Positions 33,686 through 42,895 are shown, counted from the stretch's first letter. The stretch: 64,000 bases of DNA from Caloramator proteoclasticus DSM 10124 (GCF_900129265.1 NZ_FQVG01000004.1:1-64000), one strand, 5' to 3'. The notes: generated by a model from the sequence alone, not told the origin. Numbers and translations: made by a program.

Positions 33686-35944
33686 TTGAAAAGAGCAAAA
33701 ATATATGTAAATGGAATAGTACAAGGAGTAGGATTTAGACCTTTTATTCATAAATTAATTACGGAGTATAACCTAAAAGGCTGGGTTAAAAATACTTCAA
33801 ACGGAGTAGAAATAGAAGTTGAGGGAGAATGCGTTAATATAAAAAAATTTATAGATGATATAGATAAAAAAAAGCCAAAATTATCAGTAATAGAAAGTTT
33901 AGAATATAGCTTTTTTGATGATTTAGTTGGATACAAAGATTTTACAATAATAAAAAGTACAGATAATGTATCTAAGTTTACATTGATTTCACCAGATGTT
34001 GCAACTTGTGATGATTGCCTAAGAGAATTGAAGGATAAAAATGATAGACGATATGGATTTCCATTTATTAATTGCACAAATTGTGGACCAAGGTTCACTA
34101 TAATTAAGGATGTGCCCTATGATAGAGATAAAACGACAATGAAGAACTTTATAATGTGTAATAGTTGCCAAAAAGAATATCAGGATATAGAGGATAGAAG
34201 GTATCACGCACAGCCTAATTGTTGCTTTGAGTGTGGACCAGAATTATTCTATATCGATTCTCATAACAACATTATAAAGGATAAAGTTATAGATTGTGTT
34301 AAACAAGAATTAAAAATGGGAAAAATATTAGCTATTAAAGGCATAGGAGGATTTCACTTAGCCTGTGATGCTAAAAACAAAGAAACAGTAGAAAGGTTAA
34401 GATTATTAAAAAATAGAGAGGAAAAGCCATTTGCTTTAATGTGTAGGGATTTGGATACAGTAAATGCTATATGTAATATAACAGAAGATGAAAAGGAGTT
34501 TTTAACAAGTTTTAGAAGGCCTATTGTACTTTTGAGAAAAAAGAATAATAGTTTTGATTATATTTCAGTTGATAATAACTACTTAGGTGTTATGCTACCA
34601 TATACACCTGTACATCATCTTTTGTTTGATGATGATTTGGATGTTCTTGTTATGACAAGTGCAAATAACAAGGATTGCCCAATAATAAAGGATAATGATG
34701 AGGCAATAGAGAATTTAGATGGAGTTGCAGATGGATTTTTACTAAATAATAGAGATATACATATAAGATGTGATGATTCACTTTTATATGTTTTTGAGGG
34801 AAAAGAGTATTTTATAAGACGATCAAGGGGCTATACCCCTTTCCCCATAAAGGTTAATTTTGAATGCGAGGATACTTTATCCTGTGGTGCAGAACAAAAG
34901 GCATCCTTTTGTCTTCTTAAACAAAACTATGCCTTTCTAAGTCAGCATATTGGTGATTTAAAGAATATTGAGACATACAATCATTATACTCAACAAATTG
35001 AGCATTTTAGAAGGTTGTTTGATATAAATCCTAAAAAAGTAGTTTGCGATTATCACCCTGATTATATGTCAACAGAGTATGCAATAAACTTTGCTAAAAA
35101 ACATAACTGTGATATTTTTATGGTTCAACATCACCATGCCCATATGGCATCCTGTATGGCTGACAATAATTTAGATAGTAATGTGATAGCTTTGACTTGG
35201 GATGGAACAGGTTTAGGCCTTGATAATACGCTATGGGGTGGAGAAATCTTATATGGAAATTATAAAGAATTTGAAAGAAGAGCAACAATAAAGAGAATAA
35301 ATCTTGTAGGTGGAGATGTTGCAACAAAAGAGATATATAGGATTGGGTATGATTTGTTATATCAGTCATTAGGATATCTTGAAAGCAATATTATTGAGAA
35401 CAAGAATAGTTCTGTTATCAAAAAAATGTTAGAAAATAATATTAACATATACAAGACTTCAAGTATTGGTAGGTTATTCGATGGTGTTTCTGCTATTTTA
35501 GGATTGAAATCAGTTGTATCTTATGAAGGACAAGGTGCTATTTTAATTGAAAAGTATGCAGATTTTAATGAAGATTGTAATTATAGTTTTAGTTTAGATA
35601 CAATGGGTATAACTGAATTTAATTGGATTCCTATGATAAAAGAAATAGTTTATGATATAGAAAATGGAGTAAAAAGAGAAACTATATGTGCAAAATTTAT
35701 GAATACTTTAGTTTTATTTGCAGTTCTTGTGGCTGAGCAAATAAAACAAGAGACTGAATGTATAGATGTTGTATTATCAGGTGGGGTATTTCAAAATATG
35801 TACCTACTAAATAAAATAAAAATTAAATTAATGGAAAAAGGGTTTAATGTTTATACACATAGAAGGGTTTCTACAAATGATGAAGGAATATCTTTAGGAC
35901 AAATTGCAGTTGTAGCAAATGGAGGTGGAATAAAATGTGTTTAG
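33686..35944 (+). CDS. hypF: Carbamoyltransferase HypF
   Basis: A 752-residue HypF, which activates carbamoyl phosphate and transfers the carbamoyl group to HypE for making the CN ligands of the [NiFe] site. Domains in order: acylphosphatase (about 1-90, GIVQGVGFRPF), two zinc-finger repeats (CDDC...CTNCGPRF and CNSC...CFECGP), a YrdC-like domain (about 200-380) and a Kae1-like C-terminal domain with HHAHMAS and DGTGLG. Start is TTG 33686 with AGGTGATAGG upstream; GTG 33677 lies within that site. First gene of the operon; it overlaps hypC by ten bases. Confidence 0.93.
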   Translation: MKRAKIYVNGIVQGVGFRPFIHKLITEYNLKGWVKNTSNGVEIEVEGECVNIKKFIDDIDKKKPKLSVIESLEYSFFDDLVGYKDFTIIKSTDNVSKFTLISPDVATCDDCLRELKDKNDRRYGFPFINCTNCGPRFTIIKDVPYDRDKTTMKNFIMCNSCQKEYQDIEDRRYHAQPNCCFECGPELFYIDSHNNIIKDKVIDCVKQELKMGKILAIKGIGGFHLACDAKNKETVERLRLLKNREEKPFALMCRDLDTVNAICNITEDEKEFLTSFRRPIVLLRKKNNSFDYISVDNNYLGVMLPYTPVHHLLFDDDLDVLVMTSANNKDCPIIKDNDEAIENLDGVADGFLLNNRDIHIRCDDSLLYVFEGKEYFIRRSRGYTPFPIKVNFECEDTLSCGAEQKASFCLLKQNYAFLSQHIGDLKNIETYNHYTQQIEHFRRLFDINPKKVVCDYHPDYMSTEYAINFAKKHNCDIFMVQHHHAHMASCMADNNLDSNVIALTWDGTGLGLDNTLWGGEILYGNYKEFERRATIKRINLVGGDVATKEIYRIGYDLLYQSLGYLESNIIENKNSSVIKKMLENNINIYKTSSIGRLFDGVSAILGLKSVVSYEGQGAILIEKYADFNEDCNYSFSLDTMGITEFNWIPMIKEIVYDIENGVKRETICAKFMNTLVLFAVLVAEQIKQETECIDVVLSGGVFQNMYLLNKIKIKLMEKGFNVYTHRRVSTNDEGISLGQIAVVANGGGIKCV

Positions 35945-36156
35945 CAGTTCCGCTAAAGGTTATAAGTATTGAAGGTAACACAGCACAAGCAGAAATAGAA
36001 GGAGTTAAAAGAACAATAAGGATTGATTTTGTTAAAAATGTTAATGTTGGAGATTATGTTATTGTTCACGCAGGTTTTGCAATAGAAAAATTAAAGGAAG
36101 AGGATGCGATTGAAAATTTACGCTTGATTAAGGAGGTTACAGATGCACTTAAGTGA
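35935..36156 (+). CDS. hypC: Hydrogenase maturation chaperone HypC
   Basis: A 73-residue HypC/HybG-family chaperone. The essential N-terminal cysteine is in MCLAVPLKV, and GDYVIVHAGFAIEKL is typical. HypC works with HypD to carry the Fe(CN)2CO group to the hydrogenase large subunit. It overlaps hypF by ten bases and hypD by 14 bases, indicating translational coupling. Confidence 0.95.
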   Translation: MCLAVPLKVISIEGNTAQAEIEGVKRTIRIDFVKNVNVGDYVIVHAGFAIEKLKEEDAIENLRLIKEVTDALK

Positions 36157-37231
36157 ATTTAAAAAACCTCAAGATATATATGTTGTAATAAATTACTTAA
36201 AGGGAATAGATAAAAAGATAAATATAATGGAGGTTTGTGGTACGCACACGATGGCTATTGCAAAGTCAGGAATTAAAAGCCTTCTGCCTCCAAATATAAA
36301 ATTAATATCCGGCCCAGGATGTCCAGTATGCGTAACTCCGTCTGAGGAAATAGATGCTGTTTTAGAATTATGTAAGAATAATAAGAATTTAATTATTACT
36401 ACCTATGGTGATATGATTAAGGTTCCAGGTTCAAAACCAAATGAAAGTTTAGAAAGATTAAAGGCACAGGGACAGGATGTTAGAATAGTTTATTCAGCTT
36501 TAGATGCTGTTGATATTGCTAAAGAGAATAAAGAAAAAGATATTGTTTTTTTAGGTATTGGCTTTGAAACAACAACACCAGGCACAATTTTAGCTCTTGA
36601 GGAGGCAATAAACCAAAAGATAAATAACTTTTACATTTACTCTATGCATAAATTAGTTGAACCTGCATTAAGAGCATTACTTGAGCAGCCAGATTTTGAT
36701 ATTGATGCCTTCTTGTGTCCTGGACACGTAGGTGCTGTAATTGGAGAAGAAGGTTTTGAATTTTTAGTAAAGGAGTACAATAAACCATCTGTAATATGTG
36801 GTTTTGAAGCTGGAGATATATTAATAGCAATTTATAAAATTGTTAATCAAATATTAAATAATAGAGTAGAATTAGAGAATGAATATAAAAGAGTAGTTAA
36901 GAAGGAAGGAAATAAGATTATTAAAAATAAAGTAGAAACATATTTTAAGGTTTCTGATGATTTGTGGAGAGGCTTAGGTTTGATACAAAATAGTGGCCTA
37001 AAATTAAAGGATGAATTTAAAGAATATGATGCATCAAAAAAGTTTAATATAACTTTAAAACAATCAAATATTAATAGTGCATGTAAATGTGGCGATGTAA
37101 TAAAGGGAAAAATTGAACCAACTATCTGTCCTCTTTTTGGGAAGGTATGTACTCCAGAAAATCCAGTAGGTCCTTGTATGGTATCAAGTGAAGGTGCTTG
37201 TGCTGCATATTATAAATATTTAGTATTTTGA
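36143..37231 (+). CDS. hypD: Hydrogenase maturation protein HypD
   Basis: A 362-residue HypD, the scaffold on which the Fe(CN)2CO unit is assembled. Conserved motifs are MEVCGTHTMAI with its cysteine near residue 32, the GPGCPVCVTP cysteine pair near 60, GFETTTPGT, CPGHVGAVIG and PSVICGFEAGDIL. The C-terminal [4Fe-4S] cysteines appear in ACKCGDVIKG, CPLFGKVCTP and GPCMVSSEGAC. All key cysteines are present. It overlaps hypC and lies nine bases before hypE. Confidence 0.96.
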   Translation: MHLSEFKKPQDIYVVINYLKGIDKKINIMEVCGTHTMAIAKSGIKSLLPPNIKLISGPGCPVCVTPSEEIDAVLELCKNNKNLIITTYGDMIKVPGSKPNESLERLKAQGQDVRIVYSALDAVDIAKENKEKDIVFLGIGFETTTPGTILALEEAINQKINNFYIYSMHKLVEPALRALLEQPDFDIDAFLCPGHVGAVIGEEGFEFLVKEYNKPSVICGFEAGDILIAIYKIVNQILNNRVELENEYKRVVKKEGNKIIKNKVETYFKVSDDLWRGLGLIQNSGLKLKDEFKEYDASKKFNITLKQSNINSACKCGDVIKGKIEPTICPLFGKVCTPENPVGPCMVSSEGACAAYYKYLVF

Positions 37232-37240
37232 GGTGATTAG

Positions 37241-38245
37241 ATGGATGATATAATTACTTTGTCATATGGAAGTGGGGGGAAGAAAACATCACATTTAATT
37301 GAAGATATAATACTTCCTTCACTTTCTTGTGATGAATTAAATAAATTATCAGATGGAGCAGTTTTAGATGTATTCTCAAATAAAATTGCCTTTTCTACAG
37401 ACAGCTTTGTAGTGAGTCCTTACTTTTTTCCAGGAGGAGACATCGGAAAGCTCGCAGTTTGTGGAACAGTAAATGATTTATCTGTATGTGGTGCAAAGCC
37501 AGAATATTTAAGTCTGAGTTTAATTATAGAAGAAGGGTTTAAAATTGAAGAATTAAAAAAGATAATAAAATCAATTGAAGAAACTTCAAAAATATGTAAT
37601 GTTAAAATAGTAACTGGAGATACTAAAGTTGTTGAAAAGGGGAAAGGCGATGGTATCTATATAAACACATCTGGAATAGGTAGATTAATATATGAAGATT
37701 TGGGAAAAGATAAGATATCAGAGGGAGATGCAGTGATTGTAACAGGATGTATAGGTGACCACGGAGCAGCTATTATGGCATCAAGAAATAATTTAGTTGA
37801 CGAATTTAATGTTAAATCTGACTGTGCACCTGTATATGAATTAGCACAATGTATATTACAATATGGTGATAAAGTAAAAATAATGCGTGATCCTACAAGA
37901 GGAGGAGTAGCAACTACTTTAAATGAGTTTGTAGAGAATTCAGAATTTACAATAGAAATATCTGAAGAAAAAATACCAATAAACGTTGAAACAAATAATT
38001 TATGTGAAATATTAGGAATAGATCCGCTCTATTCTGCAAATGAAGGAAAAATATTAGCGATAGTAGATAGTAGTGTGGCAGAAAATGTGGTAAACGATTT
38101 AAGAAAAATTGAACTTGGTAAAGATGCCGCTATAATTGGATATGTTACTAAAAACTTTCCATCTAAAGTTGTTTTACATACAAATCTTGGTGGGAAAAGA
38201 GTTCTTTCAAAATTAACAGGAGCTCAGTTACCAAGAATATGTTAA
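37241..38245 (+). CDS. hypE: Carbamoyl dehydratase HypE
   Basis: A 334-residue HypE of the PurM-like ATPase family. It dehydrates the carbamoyl group received from HypF to a thiocyanate on its C-terminal cysteine and donates cyanide to HypD. The N-terminal glycine-rich SYGSGGKKTSHLI, STDSFVVSPYFFPGGDIGKLAVCGT, the RDPTRGGVATTLNE motif, and the ending LPRIC with the catalytic C-terminal cysteine are present. It follows hypD and precedes the hydrogenase structural genes by 21 bp. Confidence 0.96.
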   Translation: MDDIITLSYGSGGKKTSHLIEDIILPSLSCDELNKLSDGAVLDVFSNKIAFSTDSFVVSPYFFPGGDIGKLAVCGTVNDLSVCGAKPEYLSLSLIIEEGFKIEELKKIIKSIEETSKICNVKIVTGDTKVVEKGKGDGIYINTSGIGRLIYEDLGKDKISEGDAVIVTGCIGDHGAAIMASRNNLVDEFNVKSDCAPVYELAQCILQYGDKVKIMRDPTRGGVATTLNEFVENSEFTIEISEEKIPINVETNNLCEILGIDPLYSANEGKILAIVDSSVAENVVNDLRKIELGKDAAIIGYVTKNFPSKVVLHTNLGGKRVLSKLTGAQLPRIC

Positions 38246-38266
38246 TGATACATAGGAGGTGCGTTT

Positions 38267-38656
38267 ATGCAGGAATTTAAATCATTTGAAATCAAAAAGG
38301 AGGAGATTGTTCCTTTAGCAAAAAAAATGAAGGAAAATGGCCACAGATTAGTTATGATTCACGGTTTCGTTGATAAAGAAGGTAAGCATGTAGTGAATTA
38401 TCAGTATGAAGTAGGAAACTGTATTGAATCATATACAGTTAAGGGTGAAGATACTCTACCTTCAATATCAGAAATTTATGATGTTGCAGCTTCTTGGCCA
38501 GAGGAAGAACTTTATGAACTAATGGGAGTTAAGTTTGAAGGCTTAAATATGAGAGGAAGATTATTCTTACCAGATACAATGCTTGAGGGTCAAGGACATA
38601 TTCTTGTAACTCCATTAGATGAATTAAGAAAGAAGACACTTAAGGAGGGAGAATAA
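38267..38656 (+). CDS. mbhK: Hydrogenase subunit of the NuoC/EchD/MbhK type
   Basis: A 129-residue protein homologous to the 30-kDa (NuoC) subunit of complex I, and to EchD or MbhK of energy-converting hydrogenases. The conserved SWPEEELYELMGVKFEGL region is the counterpart of the NuoC motif. It is a soluble subunit that binds the large subunit in the peripheral arm. Its stop overlaps the large-subunit start. An AGGAGGTG ribosome site sets the ATG. Confidence 0.8.
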   Translation: MQEFKSFEIKKEEIVPLAKKMKENGHRLVMIHGFVDKEGKHVVNYQYEVGNCIESYTVKGEDTLPSISEIYDVAASWPEEELYELMGVKFEGLNMRGRLFLPDTMLEGQGHILVTPLDELRKKTLKEGE

Positions 38657-39738
38657 TGGGTTATACAATACCAATAGGACCATACCATCCATCATTAGAA
38701 GAACCTATTCATGCAAAGCTTTATACTGAAGGGGAAGTTATTAAGGATGCGGAAGTATTCATAGGTTACAATCATAGAGGTATTGAAAAACTCGCTACCG
38801 AAAGAAACTTTATCCAAACTTTAACTTTAGTAGAGAGAGTATGTGGTATATGTTCACATTCACATCCATTTGCCTATGCTATGGCAATTGAAAATATAGC
38901 ACAAATGGAGGTTCCAAAGAGGGGGCAGTATATTAGAGTAATAATGGCAGAATTAGAAAGACTACATTCCCATTATTTATGGATTGGTCTTGCATGCCAC
39001 TTAATTGGATATGATTCATTGTTTATGTATGTTTGGGATGCAAGAGAAAGGATTATGGATATACTTGAGGAAATATCAGGTAATAGAGTCAACTATGGAA
39101 TGGTTATAATAGGTGGTTCAAGAAGAGATATTGATGATGAAAAGAGAAAGAAAATTTTAAATATGTTGGATGATTTAATTGAACCACATAATAGAATGAA
39201 GGATATATTCCTAAATGATAAAACTGCAGCATTAAGAACAAAAGGAGTAGGAGTGCTACCAAAGGATGTAGCAGAAAGAATGGGAACAATTGGACCTCAT
39301 GCAAGAGCGTCAGGTGTTAATGTTGACGTTAGAAAAGATGCTCCATATTCTTGTTATGATGAATTTGATTTTAATGTTCCTGTTCTAAATGAAGGAGATG
39401 TATGGGCAAGAGTAGTTGTTAGAGTCTTAGAAATAGAAGAAAGTATAAAAATAATAAAACAGGCACTTGAAAATCTACCAGAAGGGCCAATTAATTTAGG
39501 AAATAAGCTACCAAAGGTACCTGCTGGCGAATTCACAGCAAGACACGAGGCACCAAGAGGTCAAGTAGTTTATTATGTTGTAACCGATGGAGGACAAACA
39601 AATTATAGAATAAGCATACACGTTCCAACATTTAAGACTGCTCCAACAGTTCCATATATGCTGAAAAATAATACAATAGCAGATGCTGGTTTAATTATTG
39701 CATCAATAGACCCTTGCTTCTCTTGCTTAGATAGGTAG
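38656..39738 (+). CDS. mbhL: Group 4 [NiFe] hydrogenase large subunit (MbhL/EchE type)
   Basis: A 360-residue catalytic subunit. The four Ni-Fe cysteine ligands are C63 and C66 (RVCGICSHSH) and C354 and C357 (DPCFSCLDR at the very C-terminus). ERLHSHYLWIG and IGPHARASG further support the call. It reduces protons to H2 with electrons relayed from ferredoxin. The chain stops right after the last conserved arginine, so no C-terminal extension has to be removed. The small subunit gene lies 6.4 kb downstream. hypA follows after 7 bp. Confidence 0.92.
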   Translation: MGYTIPIGPYHPSLEEPIHAKLYTEGEVIKDAEVFIGYNHRGIEKLATERNFIQTLTLVERVCGICSHSHPFAYAMAIENIAQMEVPKRGQYIRVIMAELERLHSHYLWIGLACHLIGYDSLFMYVWDARERIMDILEEISGNRVNYGMVIIGGSRRDIDDEKRKKILNMLDDLIEPHNRMKDIFLNDKTAALRTKGVGVLPKDVAERMGTIGPHARASGVNVDVRKDAPYSCYDEFDFNVPVLNEGDVWARVVVRVLEIEESIKIIKQALENLPEGPINLGNKLPKVPAGEFTARHEAPRGQVVYYVVTDGGQTNYRISIHVPTFKTAPTVPYMLKNNTIADAGLIIASIDPCFSCLDR

Positions 39739-39745
39739 TGATAAA

Positions 39746-40087
39746 ATGCATGAATTAGCGATAACTGAAGGAATTATTAAAATTGTTGAGAAAGAATCAC
39801 AAAAGTATAATTTTAATAAGGTTAATGCAATAAAGTTAGTAGTTGGGGAATTATCAGGTGTTTTTCCCCAACTAATTCAGGACTATTTTGATATTGCAAG
39901 TAAAGGAACAATAGCTGAGGGAGCAGAACTCATCATAAGAAGAGTAGAAGCCAAAATGAGATGCAATGAATGTGGAAGTGAGGCAAAAGTTGAAAATCAT
40001 AGATTGAGATGTCGAAATTGTGGAAGTTTAAATGTAAAAATTACTTCTGGAAAAGAATTTTATGTGGATAGTCTGGAGGTCGATTGA
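39746..40087 (+). CDS. hypA: Hydrogenase nickel incorporation protein HypA
   Basis: A 113-residue HypA with the Ni-binding N-terminus MHELAITEGI (His2) and a zinc domain whose two CXXC pairs are CNECGS and CRNCGS. It delivers Ni2+ to the large subunit together with HypB. Its position directly after the large-subunit gene, and 1 bp before the likely start of hypB, supports a dedicated role in this operon. Confidence 0.95.
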   Translation: MHELAITEGIIKIVEKESQKYNFNKVNAIKLVVGELSGVFPQLIQDYFDIASKGTIAEGAELIIRRVEAKMRCNECGSEAKVENHRLRCRNCGSLNVKITSGKEFYVDSLEVD

Positions 40088-40088
40088 T

Positions 40089-40748
40089 TTGGAAATTAAG
40101 GTAGTAAAACAGATTCTTGAATGGAATGAAGATTGTAGCAATGAAATAAAAAATACGTTCAATGATAAAAATATATTTATGATTAATGTTATGGGTTCAC
40201 CTGGTGCTGGGAAAACAAGTTTAATAATGAATCTAATAAATGAATTAAGAAATGACTATAAAATTGCAGTAATCGAGGGAGATATAGCAGGACAAATTGA
40301 TGCCGAAAAGATAAAACAAATGGATATACCAGTTGTACAACTTAATACCGATGGTGCTTGTCATATTGAGGCTATGTCAATTAAACATATATTAGAATAT
40401 TTTAATTTAGATGAAGTAGATGTAATTATAGTAGAAAATATAGGTAATTTAGTATGTCCTGCTGAATTTAATATAGGAGAGGACATAAGGGTAGCAATCT
40501 TAAGTATTCCTGAAGGAGATGATAAAGTAGAAAAATATCCACTTATGTTCTCAACATCTGAAATTTTAGTTTTAAATAAATATGATATGAAGGAACATTT
40601 TGATTTTGATGACAACAAAGTTGAGAATGTAGCAAAGGAATTAAACCCAAATATATCAGTATTTAGAGTATCAAATAAAACAAAATCAGGTTTAGATGAG
40701 CTTGTTAATGCATTAAAAAATGCAATAAATAAAAAAATTAAAAAGTAA
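40089..40748 (+). CDS. hypB: Hydrogenase nickel incorporation GTPase HypB
   Basis: A 219-residue HypB, a SIMIBI GTPase that drives nickel insertion. The P-loop GSPGAGKTSL, the switch region EGDIAGQIDAEK, the IVENIGNLVCPAEF segment with the metal-site cysteine, and the base motif LNKYD are clear. No histidine-rich nickel-storage stretch is present. The likely start is TTG 40089, because GGAGGTC at 40075-40081 fits it; the open frame continues upstream inside hypA. It ends 12 bp before the antiporter genes. Confidence 0.94.
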   Translation: MEIKVVKQILEWNEDCSNEIKNTFNDKNIFMINVMGSPGAGKTSLIMNLINELRNDYKIAVIEGDIAGQIDAEKIKQMDIPVVQLNTDGACHIEAMSIKHILEYFNLDEVDVIIVENIGNLVCPAEFNIGEDIRVAILSIPEGDDKVEKYPLMFSTSEILVLNKYDMKEHFDFDDNKVENVAKELNPNISVFRVSNKTKSGLDELVNALKNAINKKIKK

Positions 40749-40760
40749 GGGGGGCTTTAA

Positions 40761-41279
40761 TTGAAATCCACAAAATTCAGTTCAATATTTTCAACCTTTA
40801 TATTTTGCTACTTATTTTGGATACTGTTTACTTGGACATTTACTTCACAGGAACTTATAACAGGTGCTGTGGTAAGCTTTTTAGTAGCAGTATTGACAGC
40901 AAGATTTTTTATTCATCAAAATGCCTTTCATCTTTTTAATCCAGTAAGATTTTTTAATTTAGTTCTTTATATATTTGTATTTTTGAAGGAACTTTGGAAG
41001 GCAAATGTCGATGTTGCTAAAAGAGCACTAAATCCAAACTTACCAATAAATCCAGGAATAGTAAAAGTGCCTGTAGGTTTAGAATCAGAATATGGAATGT
41101 CAATGCTGGCTAATTCAATAACATTAACTCCTGGAACAATAACAATGGATATAACTGAAGAAAATGGAAAGAACTATTTTTATATTCATTGGATTGATGT
41201 TGCTGAAAAGGATAGAGAAAAAGCTGGAGATGCTATTAAGGGTACTTTAGAAAACTGGATAAGGAGGATTTGGAAGTGA
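40761..41279 (+). CDS. mnhE: Mrp/MnhE-type antiporter subunit (MbhA counterpart)
   Basis: A 172-residue membrane protein of the MnhE family with three N-terminal hydrophobic segments (about 10-30, 32-48, 60-75) and a soluble C-terminal domain holding VPVGLESEYGMSMLANSITLTPGT. Start is TTG 40761 after AAGGGGGG. It is first in the antiporter block, which runs parallel to mbhA-H of Pyrococcus furiosus. It overlaps the next gene by four bases. Confidence 0.85.
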   Translation: MKSTKFSSIFSTFIFCYLFWILFTWTFTSQELITGAVVSFLVAVLTARFFIHQNAFHLFNPVRFFNLVLYIFVFLKELWKANVDVAKRALNPNLPINPGIVKVPVGLESEYGMSMLANSITLTPGTITMDITEENGKNYFYIHWIDVAEKDREKAGDAIKGTLENWIRRIWK

Positions 41280-41530
41280 ATAGTTTAATTATAGTTTCAA
41301 TATTTTATATTTTATTAGCATTAGCTCTTTCATATAGAGTGTTTAAGGGGCCAAGTGCTGTAGACAGAGTAGTAGCAGCAGATAGCATAGATTTGTTAAC
41401 TGTAGTTGCACTTGTTCTGTTTTCAGTATTTAGCAAAAGAGCTATCTACTTAGATATTGCACTAACTATTGCAATACTTGGCTTCATAGGAACACTATTA
41501 ATTTCAAAGTATCTGGAGGGAAAACTATGA
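41276..41530 (+). CDS. mnhF: Mrp/MnhF-type antiporter subunit (MbhB counterpart)
   Basis: An 84-residue protein with three membrane segments and the MnhF motif YRVFKGPSAVDRVVAADSID. The GTG at 41276 is chosen, because it is 8 bases from AAGGAGG and gives the GTGA overlap with the previous stop; the TTG at 41270 is too close. It overlaps the next gene by four bases (ATGA). Confidence 0.88.
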   Translation: MNSLIIVSIFYILLALALSYRVFKGPSAVDRVVAADSIDLLTVVALVLFSVFSKRAIYLDIALTIAILGFIGTLLISKYLEGKL

Positions 41531-41862
41531 TATATGTAGCTTATATTTTTATGATAATAGGTTGTTTTTTTGCCTTTGCAGGTACTGTAGGTGTTTTAAG
41601 AATGCCTGATGCATATTGTAGAATGCAATCAAGTACAAACATAGCAACACTTGGTACCTTAGGTGCATTACTTGGTGGATTTATTTTTTCATTAACATTA
41701 AAAAATACATCAATGGCTTTAAAAATATTGTTTATAGCAATTTTTATAATAATAACAAATCCAGTAGCTGGACATGCTATTTGTAAGGCAGCATATAAAT
41801 CAGGTGTTAAAGCTGAAAAATTGACATGTGATGATTATGGGAGGGATTTTCCTAATGAATAA
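41527..41862 (+). CDS. mnhG: Mrp/MnhG-type antiporter subunit (MbhC counterpart)
   Basis: A 111-residue three-helix protein of the MnhG family; the motif GVLRMPDAYCRMQSSTN (about 24-40) is diagnostic, followed by TLGTLGALLGG and NPVAGHAICKAAY. It is part of the ion-translocating module and overlaps both its neighbours (4 and 8 bases). Confidence 0.9.
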   Translation: MIYVAYIFMIIGCFFAFAGTVGVLRMPDAYCRMQSSTNIATLGTLGALLGGFIFSLTLKNTSMALKILFIAIFIIITNPVAGHAICKAAYKSGVKAEKLTCDDYGRDFPNE

Positions 41863-42103
41863 TATTGTTTTATTAAATATATTAATTTTAATTGGTATTC
41901 TTGTTTCAGCCATCTTAACAGTTTATTTCGATGATTTATTGTCATCTATTGTTGCATTAGGAGCTGTAGGTTCATTTGTTGCACTTGAATTTATACTACT
42001 ACACGCACCTGATGTTGCAATTGCAGAGGCTGCAGTAGGTGTTGTACTACAACCAGTTATATTTATTGTAGCCCTTAATAAAGTAAGGGGGGTTAGAAAA
42101 TGA
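41855..42103 (+). CDS. mbhD: MbhD-type membrane subunit (DUF4040; MrpA C-terminal-like)
   Basis: An 82-residue, three-helix protein with SSIVALGAVGSFVALEFILL and APDVAIAEAAVG, typical of the MbhD/DUF4040 domain that corresponds to part of MrpA and to NuoJ. The ATG at 41855 follows GGGAGG; earlier in-frame ATGs lie inside mnhG and lack ribosome sites. The full MrpA antiporter domain is not present in this cluster. Confidence 0.85.
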   Translation: MNNIVLLNILILIGILVSAILTVYFDDLLSSIVALGAVGSFVALEFILLHAPDVAIAEAAVGVVLQPVIFIVALNKVRGVRK

Positions 42104-42441
42104 AGAAGTTTTTAACATACTTTTCATTAACAGTCTTTTTAATAATAGGTTGCTATACAGCATTGGAAATGTCAAAATTAGCACCAACATTTGATGGTGA
42201 AAAGATAAATGTTGTTGAATTATATAATAATCCCCAAAATTATGATTATAATGATGTGGATGGAGTAGCAAATTTAATGGTTAAGCAAACAATTGATAAA
42301 ACACACGCAATTAACGCTGTTACAGCAATAGTTTTTGACTTTAGAGGCTACGATACGTTAGGCGAATCCTTTGTATTATTTACTGCCATTTCAGGTACTG
42401 TTGTAATTCTAAGAAATGCTATGAAAGGAAGGGCAGATTAA
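42100..42441 (+). CDS. mbhE: MbhE-type hydrogenase membrane subunit
   Basis: A 113-residue protein with an N-terminal membrane segment (about 5-22), a soluble loop and a second segment after AVTAIVFDFRGYDTLGES, the signature of MbhE and of the matching part of MrpA. It overlaps mbhD by four bases and precedes mnhB by one base. Confidence 0.82.
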   Translation: MKKFLTYFSLTVFLIIGCYTALEMSKLAPTFDGEKINVVELYNNPQNYDYNDVDGVANLMVKQTIDKTHAINAVTAIVFDFRGYDTLGESFVLFTAISGTVVILRNAMKGRAD

Positions 42442-42442
42442 T

Positions 42443-42895
42443 ATGAGCAATAAGAATATTAAGGTTAAAGATTATATAATTAAATCTGCTGCAGACTTTT
42501 TTACACCTATCGGATTAGTCCTTGGACTTTATATAATTTTACACGGACACTTGAGCCCAGGCGGAGGTTTCCAGGGTGGTGTAATTGTTGCTTCAGCAGT
42601 AGTTTTAATCTACTTAGGTTATGGATATGAAAAATCATCAAGTACTTTTAAACCAAATATATTAAAAAAGAGTGAAGCAATAGGTGCATTGATGTATACA
42701 TTCTTTGCGTTACTTGGTATATTTTATGCAGCAAATTTCTGTAGAAATGTATTCTTTAATATTGGAAATCCAGGCGATCTATTTAGTTCAGGTACAATAT
42801 TTTTAATGAATGCAGCAGTTGGATATAAGGTTTTAACAGGCGTAGGATTTTTAATATTATTAATGTTTGGTTTATTAGGTAATAAAGAAGCATAG
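42443..42895 (+). CDS. mnhB: Mrp/MnhB-type antiporter subunit (MbhF counterpart)
   Basis: A 150-residue, four-helix protein of the MnhB family with LGLYIILHGHLSPGGGFQGGVIVASA (split over helix ends, about 24-50) and a C-terminal AVGYKVLTGVGF. Known MnhB and MbhF proteins take part in the Na+/H+ route. It lies inside the unbroken antiporter block. Confidence 0.9.
   Translation: MSNKNIKVKDYIIKSAADFFTPIGLVLGLYIILHGHLSPGGGFQGGVIVASAVVLIYLGYGYEKSSSTFKPNILKKSEAIGALMYTFFALLGIFYAANFCRNVFFNIGNPGDLFSSGTIFLMNAAVGYKVLTGVGFLILLMFGLLGNKEA

Noticed and set aside
40062-40088. ATG at 40062 as start of hypB
   Set aside because: No ribosome site precedes it and the added residues are the out-of-frame end of hypA; TTG 40089 follows GGAGGTC.
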